A stretch of 8,577 nucleotides of DNA from assembly GCA_005877965.1 (NCBI GenBank), contig VBNP01000086.1, positions 1 through 8,577 of the forward strand. Direction: 5' to 3'. A program made the position numbers and the translations under genes. The DNA comes from Gammaproteobacteria bacterium (lineage in GTDB: Bacteria; Pseudomonadota; Gammaproteobacteria; Steroidobacterales; Steroidobacteraceae). Each line of letters begins with the position of its first letter. Positions within the stretch are counted from its first letter, which is position 1. Below the pieces are notes generated by a model. The model had not been told where the DNA came from, ran no database searches, and was given only the letters and a program-made list of their open reading frames with translations. Positions 1-5,700 of this stretch are shown here, piece by piece.

Positions 1-107
1 CCCGCGGGCCGCGCATCGCAGTGCGGCGACAGCACCTGGCGCACGCCGGCCAGGAGGCCGGTGGCGGGATCGATCGTAACAGGTGCGGTCGGCGGGGCGG
101 TTTGCAT
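1..107 (-). CDS. ampD: N-terminal fragment of AmpD-like 1,6-anhydro-N-acetylmuramoyl-L-alanine amidase
   Basis: This reading frame starts with ATG at 107-105 on the minus strand and runs off the left edge after 35 codons. Its residues 11-33 contain TIDPATGLLAG, then VRQVLSPHCDARP. This matches the characteristic start of AmpD, where a short 'G-hydrophobic-G-R' stretch leads to SPN/SPH and then D.RP, as in E. coli 'ARRVPSPHYDCRP'. AmpD is a cytoplasmic zinc amidase that cleaves the peptide from 1,6-anhydro-muropeptides during cell-wall recycling, and it indirectly keeps AmpR-controlled beta-lactamase uninduced. The catalytic zinc ligands lie beyond the window and cannot be checked. A GGACC stretch about 8-12 bases before the ATG is an acceptable ribosome binding site. 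The gene diverges from bioA across 68 bp. The identification rests on a short segment, but the motif is distinctive. Confidence 0.72.
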   Translation of the reverse strand, partial: MQTAPPTAPVTIDPATGLLAGVRQVLSPHCDARPA

Positions 108-155
108 CGCAAGCGGTCCGGACGCGCCGGGCCTCAAGGGCTCCGCGCCGCCGGG

Positions 156-164
156 ATTCTGCCA
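156..164 (-). promoter_or_regulatory. Candidate extended -10 element for ampD
   Basis: On the minus strand these bases read TGGCAGAAT, a TGn motif followed by CAGAAT, which matches the sigma70 TATAAT box at four of six positions. A start about 7 bases downstream (near 149) would give an ampD leader of roughly 42 bases that includes the GGACC Shine-Dalgarno candidate. No clear -35 box is visible. The call is inference from consensus only, in a 68-bp gap that must hold whatever promoter ampD has. Confidence 0.3.
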
Positions 165-168
165 CAAT
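160..168 (+). promoter_or_regulatory. Candidate extended -10 element for bioA
   Basis: The bases read TGCCACAAT, a TGn motif followed by CACAAT, the most AT-rich spot in the 68-bp intergenic region. The expected transcription start, about 7 bases downstream, falls at or next to the A of the bioA ATG at 176. The gene would then be transcribed with essentially no leader. No recognisable -35 is seen about 17 bp upstream, as is common for extended -10 promoters. The element overlaps the candidate -10 for the divergent ampD gene by five bases. Confidence 0.35.
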
Positions 169-175
169 CAACGCC

Positions 176-1531
176 ATGACTTCCGCCAACGCACCGTATG
201 CCGCGCGCGACCTCGCTCACGTGTGGCACCCGTGCACCCAGATGAAGGATCACGAGCAGCTGCCCCCGATACCGATCCGCTGCGGGCGGGGCGCGTGGCT
301 CGAGGACTACTCGGGCCGGCGTTATCTCGATGCCATCAGCTCCTGGTGGGTGAATCTGTTCGGTCACGCCAATGCCCGCATCAACGCCGCGGTGCGCGCG
401 CAGCTGGAGGAGCTCGAGCAGGTGATGCTCGCCGGCTTCACGCACGAGCCGGTGATCGCGCTCTCGGAGGCGCTGAGCGCGATCGCGCCCGCGGGACTCA
501 CCCGCTGCTTCTACGCCGACAACGGCTCCTCGGCCGTCGAGGTGGCGGTGAAAATGAGCTTCCACTACTGGCGCAACGTGGGGCGCAGCGCGAAGCGCCG
601 CTTCCTCACCCTGTCGAACAGCTATCACGGCGAGACGCTCGGAGCGCTCGCCGTCGGCAACGTCGATCTCTACAAGAAGATCTACCGCCCGCTGCTCATG
701 GATGTCATCACCGTGCCCTCGCCGGACTGCTACGCGCGCCCCCCCGGCGAGAGCTGGGCGCAGCACTCGCGGCGCAAGTTCGCGCACATGGAGGCCGCGC
801 TCGCGGAGCATGCGCACGAGGCCTGTGCGGTGATCGTGGAGCCGCTGGTGCAGTGTGCCGGCGGCATGCGCATGTACGATCCGGTGTATCTCACGCTGCT
901 GCGCGAGGCCTGCGACCGTCACCAGGTGCATCTCATCGCCGATGAGATCGCGGTCGGCTTCGGGCGCACCGGCACCCTGTTCGCCTGCGAGCAGGCCGGC
1001 ATCCGCCCTGACTTCATGTGCCTGTCCAAGGGGCTCACCGGCGGCTATCTGCCGCTGTCGACGGTGATGACGACGGACGGGGTGTACGCGGCGTTCTACG
1101 ACGAGTACGTCAGGCTCAACGCCTTCCTCCACTCGCACAGTTTCACCGGCAACCCGCTGGCGTGCGCGGCGGCGCGCGCCAGTCTCGCCATCTTCCGCGA
1201 GGACCGGGTGCTCGAGGGCAATCGGGCGCTCGCCGCGCGCATGGGCGAGCGCGCCCGCGCGCTCGAGGATCACCCGCACGTGGCCGAGGTGCGCCAGCGG
1301 GGCATGATCGTGGCGATCGAGCTCACCGCGAACAAGGCCAGCCGCGAGCCGTACCCTTGGGCTGAGCGTCGCGGCCTGAGGATCCACCGGCACGCTCTCA
1401 GCCGCGGCGTGCTGCTGCGGCCCATCGACGACGTCGTGTACTTCATGCCGCCTTACGTGATCACGCCCGAGGAGATCGATCTGATGGTCGAGGTGGCGCG
1501 CGAAGGCATCGAGCGGGCGACATGCGACTGA
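176..1531 (+). CDS. bioA: Adenosylmethionine-8-amino-7-oxononanoate aminotransferase (DAPA synthase)
   Basis: A 451-residue class III PLP-dependent aminotransferase. It transfers the amino group of S-adenosylmethionine to 8-amino-7-oxononanoate to make 7,8-diaminononanoate, the antepenultimate step of biotin synthesis, in the cytoplasm. Visible landmarks are WHPCTQM near the N-terminus, SSWW (W57-W58), the phosphate-binding GSS (117-119), YHG (150-152), the PLP-ring Asp in ADEIAVGFGRTG (D256), the Schiff-base Lys in LSKGLTGG (K285), HSHSFTGNP (319-327) and the substrate-carboxylate Arg in LLRPIDD (R415). Length and motif spacing match the family; the D-to-K distance of 29 equals that of E. 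coli BioA. E. coli Tyr17 is Cys here, as I recall it also is in the Pseudomonas enzyme. I chose the ATG at 176 because conservation begins right after it. The in-frame ATG at 83 would add 31 basic, unconserved residues and overlap ampD. There is no Shine-Dalgarno before 176. Its last 10 bp overlap rsmE. Confidence 0.95.
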   Translation: MTSANAPYAARDLAHVWHPCTQMKDHEQLPPIPIRCGRGAWLEDYSGRRYLDAISSWWVNLFGHANARINAAVRAQLEELEQVMLAGFTHEPVIALSEALSAIAPAGLTRCFYADNGSSAVEVAVKMSFHYWRNVGRSAKRRFLTLSNSYHGETLGALAVGNVDLYKKIYRPLLMDVITVPSPDCYARPPGESWAQHSRRKFAHMEAALAEHAHEACAVIVEPLVQCAGGMRMYDPVYLTLLREACDRHQVHLIADEIAVGFGRTGTLFACEQAGIRPDFMCLSKGLTGGYLPLSTVMTTDGVYAAFYDEYVRLNAFLHSHSFTGNPLACAAARASLAIFREDRVLEGNRALAARMGERARALEDHPHVAEVRQRGMIVAIELTANKASREPYPWAERRGLRIHRHALSRGVLLRPIDDVVYFMPPYVITPEEIDLMVEVAREGIERATCD

Positions 1532-2253
1532 GCCGTGTGTATGTGGACGCGCCGCTGGTCGCCGGCACCCGCGTCACTCTGGAGGGCGGCGTCGCGAGCC
1601 ACGTCACGCGCGTGCTGCGCCTGCGGGTCGGTGAGGCGCTCACCGTGTTCAATGGCTCGGGCGGGGAGTACGCGGCCCGCATCGAGCAGGCGCACGGCGG
1701 CAGGGTCGCGGTCGCGATCGGCGAGGCTCGCGCGATCGAGCGCGAGTCGCCCCTCACGCTCACCCTCGCGCAGGGTGTGTCGCGCGGGGAGCGCATGGAC
1801 CTGGTGGTGCAGAAGGCGACCGAGCTCGGTATGTCCGCGCTCGTGCCGGTGCTGACCGAGCGCAGCGTCGTGCGCCTTGCCGCACAGCAGGCCGACCGCA
1901 GACTCAATCACTGGCGCGCCATCGCCATCGCCGCCTGCGAGCAGAGCGGACGCAACCGCCTGCCCTCGATCGCGCCACCCGTACCGCTGAACGACCTGCT
2001 GCGCAGCGCCAGCGACGGCAGCACCCGCCTGCTCCTGTCCCCCGGGGCCACTGCAACACTCGCGGACGTGCCGCGCCTGGTGACCGCGATCACGGTGCTC
2101 ATCGGGCCGGAGGGGGGGCTCGCGGAGGCGGAGCAGCAAGCCGCCGTGGCCGCCGGTTTCACGCCGGTGCGCCTGGGTCCGCGGGTGCTGCGCACCGAGA
2201 CCGCAGCGCTCGCCGCGCTCACTCTGCTGCAGCGGGAGTTCGGAGACCTCTAG
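1522..2253 (+). CDS. rsmE: 16S rRNA (uracil-1498-N3)-methyltransferase RsmE
   Basis: A 243-residue SPOUT-class methyltransferase of normal family length. It uses S-adenosylmethionine to methylate N3 of U1498 in helix 44 of 16S rRNA within the assembled 30S subunit. Residues 1-70 form the PUA-like RNA-binding domain, with SHVTRVLRLRVGE and FNGSGGEY. The catalytic trefoil-knot domain follows, with LAQGVSRGERMD, QKATELG, ACEQSGR (138-144), the SAM-binding IGPEGGL (194-200) and LGPRVLRTETAA (218-229). The ATG at 1522 lies inside the bioA 3' end and overlaps it by 10 bp, so the two are probably co-transcribed and translationally coupled. The stop codon TAG shares bases with the stop of the convergent chpC. 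The functional link with bioA is not obvious; both use SAM, but neighbourhood history is the simpler explanation, since PA0419-PA0420 of P. aeruginosa have, to my recollection, the same pairing. Confidence 0.94.
   Translation: MRLSRVYVDAPLVAGTRVTLEGGVASHVTRVLRLRVGEALTVFNGSGGEYAARIEQAHGGRVAVAIGEARAIERESPLTLTLAQGVSRGERMDLVVQKATELGMSALVPVLTERSVVRLAAQQADRRLNHWRAIAIAACEQSGRNRLPSIAPPVPLNDLLRSASDGSTRLLLSPGATATLADVPRLVTAITVLIGPEGGLAEAEQQAAVAAGFTPVRLGPRVLRTETAALAALTLLQREFGDL
2250..2253. other. Shared CTAG: overlapping stop codons of convergent rsmE and chpC
   Basis: The plus-strand rsmE stop TAG occupies 2251-2253 and the minus-strand chpC stop TAG occupies 2252-2250. The palindrome CTAG therefore ends both genes, leaving no intergenic space. 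No hairpin plus T-tract is visible between the genes, so each transcript must end inside, or run antisense to, the opposite coding region. Confidence 0.9.
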
Positions 2254-2723
2254 GCGCCGATGCTGGTCTCTTCCGCGATCATCTCTTCCAGGCGCTCGAG
2301 GTCCGGGACCAGCGGCGTCTCGTTGACCATGCGGATCTGGCAGATGATCGGTGTGCGCTCGGGGAACACGCGCGAGTTGTCGGGGCGCACGACATCCGAG
2401 CTCACGCGCACCAGTTGCGGGAAGCCCTGGCTGACGAGCGCGAAGTTGCCGCCTTCCACGCGCGTGCCGAGCGCGTGCAGGATCACGATGCGCGTGCGGC
2501 CGCTGGCCGGCGGAATCATCTGGCCGCAGGCGCCTTCGAAGGACACCAGCGGCACCGCCTTGCCGTTCCACGGCACGGTGCCGATGTACCACGGCGGCGC
2601 CCCGGTCATCTCGGAGGGCATCTGGAAGCCGATCACCTCCGCGACACAGGAGCGCGGAATGATGAGGCGCGCGTCGAGGAGCGGCACCAGCAGGCTGTAG
2701 ATTTCGGTGACGCGCTCGGTCAT
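2250..2723 (-). CDS. chpC: CheW-like adaptor of the type IV pilus chemosensory system (ChpC-like)
   Basis: A 157-residue single-domain CheW-like protein, the usual size for the family. CheW domains are paired SH3-like barrels that link chemoreceptors to a CheA kinase at the cytoplasmic face of the membrane. Recognisable elements are SLLVPLLDARLIIPRSCVAEV at the N-terminus (strands before the hydrophobic core), PWYIGTVPWNGKAVPLVSF around residues 44-62 (the typical 'P.W..G...W.G..vPlv' block) and RTRIVILHAL (76-85). It lacks the C-terminal receptor-binding detail that would separate PilI from ChpC. I prefer ChpC because it is the last gene after chpA, as in P. aeruginosa and Xylella. The start is 14 bases after the chpA stop, with a G-rich GGGGGCGG stretch as a possible ribosome binding site, so it belongs to the pilJ-chpA operon. 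A CheB-like gene (chpB) that separates the two in P. aeruginosa is absent. Confidence 0.86.
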   Translation of the reverse strand: MTERVTEIYSLLVPLLDARLIIPRSCVAEVIGFQMPSEMTGAPPWYIGTVPWNGKAVPLVSFEGACGQMIPPASGRTRIVILHALGTRVEGGNFALVSQGFPQLVRVSSDVVRPDNSRVFPERTPIICQIRMVNETPLVPDLERLEEMIAEETSIGA

Positions 2724-2737
2724 CGGCCGCCCCCGGG

Positions 2738-5700
2738 TCAGTTCCCGGCGGCGCCGGCGTAGGCCCGGCCCTGCGCCGCGGCGCGCCGCCGCTCCACCAG
2801 CGGCCCGATGGCATCCAGGAGCTGCGCCTCCTGGTAGGGCTTGCCCAGATAGTCATCGACCCCGAGCTCGATGGCGCGCGCGCGGTGTTTCTCGCCCACT
2901 CGCGAGGTCACCATGATGATCGGCACGTCCTTGAGGCGTGGATCGTTGCGCACGTGCGCGGCGACTTCGTAGCCGTCCATGCGCGGCATCTCGATGTCGA
3001 GCAGGATCACGTCCGGCACGTTGTCCTGCAGCAGCGCCACCGCATCGAGGCCGTCCCTCGCGGTGAGCACCCGCATGCCGTTGCGCTCGAGCAGCCGCTG
3101 GGTCACGCGGCGCACGGTGATGGAATCGTCCACCACCATCGCAAACGTGCGCCGGTCGCCGCGCTCCTTCGGCGCCACCGGCGCCTGCACCCGCGCGCGC
3201 CACTCCGCGCGCACCAGCGCGCCGATGTCGAGGATGATGACGATGCGGCCGTCGCCCAGGATGGTCGCGCCGGATATGCCGCGGATGGCGGAGATCTGCG
3301 GACCCACGGACTTGACGACGATCTCGCGGCTGCCGACCAGCTCATCCGCCACCAGACCGGTGGAGTGCTCGCCGGCGCGCACCAGCACCACCGGAATGGT
3401 CACGTCCTGCCCCGGCAGCTCCGACGGCGGCAGTCCCACGAACGTCGCCAGGTGCTGGAAGCGGTACTTCTGTCCGCCGTAATCGAATGCGGCCGCGTCG
3501 CGCCCCAGGTGCGCACTGACAACCGCCTTGGACAGGCGCAGCACCCCCTCCACCGTGGGCAGCGGCAGCGCGTAAAACTCCTCGTCGGTGCGCACGACGA
3601 GGGCGTGGCTGATCGCGAGCGTGAGCGGCAGACGGATGGTGAACACCGTGCCCTCGCCGGCCTTGGTCTCCATGTGCAGCGCGCCGCCCAGGCGCTTGAT
3701 CTCGGTGGCTACGACGTCCATGCCGACCCCGCGCCCCGCCTGCTGAGTGATCGCGCCGGCGGTGGAGAAGCCCGGCTCGAGGATCAGCTGGATCGCATCC
3801 TCGTCACCCAGGGTCTGTCCCGCACCGATCATTCCCAGGGCCTCGGCCTTCTGGCGGATCGCGCCGAGATTCATGCCGCCGCCGTCGTCGGTGAGGCGCA
3901 CCATGACCTCGGCGCCTTCGCGATGCAGCTCGAGAAGAATGTGCCCGGTGTCGGGCTTGCCGCGCCGCACCCGCTCCTCGGGTGTTTCGATGCCGTGCAC
4001 CACGGCGTTGCGCAGCATGTGCTCGAACGGCGGCAGCATGCGCTCGAGCACCTGCCGGTCGAGCTCGCCGGAGGCGCCCTCGACGGTGAGCTCGGCGCGC
4101 TTGCCGGTCTCGGCGGCCGCCTGGCGCACGATGCGTGCCAGACGCTGCACGTGACGCTGGAACGGCACCATGCGGGTGCGCATGAGCCCGTTCTGCAGCT
4201 CGGTGATGGTGCGCGCCTGCTGCTGCAGCAGGGTCTGCGTGTCCTTGGCGAGGCTCTCCAGGAGCTGCTGAATGCTCGCCACGTCGTTGGCCGTCTCGGC
4301 GAGCGCCCGCGAGTACTGCTGGATGGAGGAATAGCGGTCGAGCTCGAGCGGATCGAACTCGCTGCGGTTCGGGCTTTCGTCCTCGTGCTTGTGCAGGATC
4401 TGCGCCTCGGTCTCGATTTCGAGGCTGCGCAGCTGCTCCTTCAGGCGCGTCACCGTGCGCGACAGCTCACCGAGGTTGAAATCGAACGAGCCGAGCTGCT
4501 GCTCGAGGCGCGCGCGCGCAATACTCGCCTCGCCCGAGATATTCAGCATCTGATCGAGCAGATCCGCGTCCACGCGCGCCATCTCCTGGCGCTCGCCGCC
4601 GGCCACCGGCTCGCGGCCGGGCGGGACCGGCTGCGGCGCGAGCAGACCCTCCTCGGCATGCGGCTCGGGTGCGCGGTCCGGTTCGGGTAGGGGCTCGACG
4701 TACACCGCGTCGGCCTGCCCGGCCTGCACGCCGTCGTCCCGGGTCAACATGAGCTCCGCGTTCAGCTGCGCCAGCCTCGTGTCGGTCCCGGTTCCGGGCG
4801 GTTCGTCCGGTGGCGGCGCCGCTGCCGCAGGAGCGGGCAGCGCCTCGGGCGGTGTCGGGATCGGCGGCGCGGCGGTGGCCGCACCGGTGCCCGTGAGACT
4901 CTGCAGGCGCGCGATGATGGCGCGCGCAGGCGCCACGGGCCGGCCGTTGATGACCTGCTCGCGCATGCGCGCGAGCTCGTCCAGGCTCGCCTGGATCACA
5001 TCGAACACCGCGACGTCGGCCGTGACGGTGCCATCGTCGACGGCCATGACGAGCGTCTCGAGCTCGTGGCTGAGGTCGCCCATGGGCGTGATGCCCGCCA
5101 CGCGCGCGCCACCCTTGAGGGTGTGGAGCGGGCGCTTGAGACTGAGGCGAACCTCCGCGCTGCCGGGCTGCGAGCGCCACTCGGACAGCGCGCGCTCGGA
5201 GGCGTCGATGAGCTCGGTCGCCTCGTCGGTGAAAATGGCCGCCACTTCGGGGTCGAACTCGACCGCCTCGTCGCGCGGCTGCCCATCCTGGCTGGGCGCC
5301 CCGGGCGCGCCGATTGCGGGGTAGATACCGGTGTGCGCGCCGGCCGCGGCCATGCGCTGATCCAGTGCGCGGTCGGCGCGCTCGATCCGCTCGAGCAGCT
5401 GCCAGTGATTGACGAAGTAACCGGTCGGCTCGTCCAGGTGCGTCGCGACGGACTCCATCGCGGCCATGCAGTCCGCGAGCAGGGTGAGATCGTCGCTCCC
5501 GAGCCCCAGCCCGCTGGCGTAGGCGCGGCGCAGCCAGTGATCCAGCGGCTCCGCCAGCCGGATCCCGTGGCGGGCCTGAGCCATTTTCGAGCTGCCCGAG
5601 AGCGTGTGGCAGGCCCGATAGACGTCCTCCCCCAGCGCATGCGGCTCGGGAAGCTGGGACTCGCGCGCGAGGTAACCGCGCACCGTAGCCACATGCGCGG

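Noticed and set aside
83..175. Earlier ATG for bioA at 83
   Set aside because: The 31 added residues are Arg/Ala-rich and unlike BioA N-termini, and the extension would run into the divergent ampD coding region and its promoter.
134..1393. Long open frame on the minus strand (419 codons) opposite bioA
   Set aside because: It lies wholly antisense to a well-conserved enzyme, has an Arg/His/Ala-rich composition typical of GC-rich shadow frames, and shows no recognisable domain.
2254..2300. Possible transcription terminator after rsmE
   Set aside because: I looked for a GC hairpin followed by a T run on either strand around the convergent ends and found none; the sequence is chpC coding.
1453..2856. 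467-codon minus-strand open frame across chpC and rsmE
   Set aside because: It overlaps three real genes out of frame, and the product is Arg/Ala/Gly-rich without family features.
4500..4525. Alternating GC runs (such as gcgcgcgcgc) as possible Z-DNA or repeat elements
   Set aside because: Such runs occur throughout the window, follow from Ala/Arg codons in GC-rich DNA and fall in coding frames.
2885..4690. 601-codon open frame on the plus strand inside chpA
   Set aside because: It is antisense to the receiver, CheW and HATPase domains of chpA. Its His/Arg/Leu-rich product reflects the complementary codons of the real gene and matches no known family.
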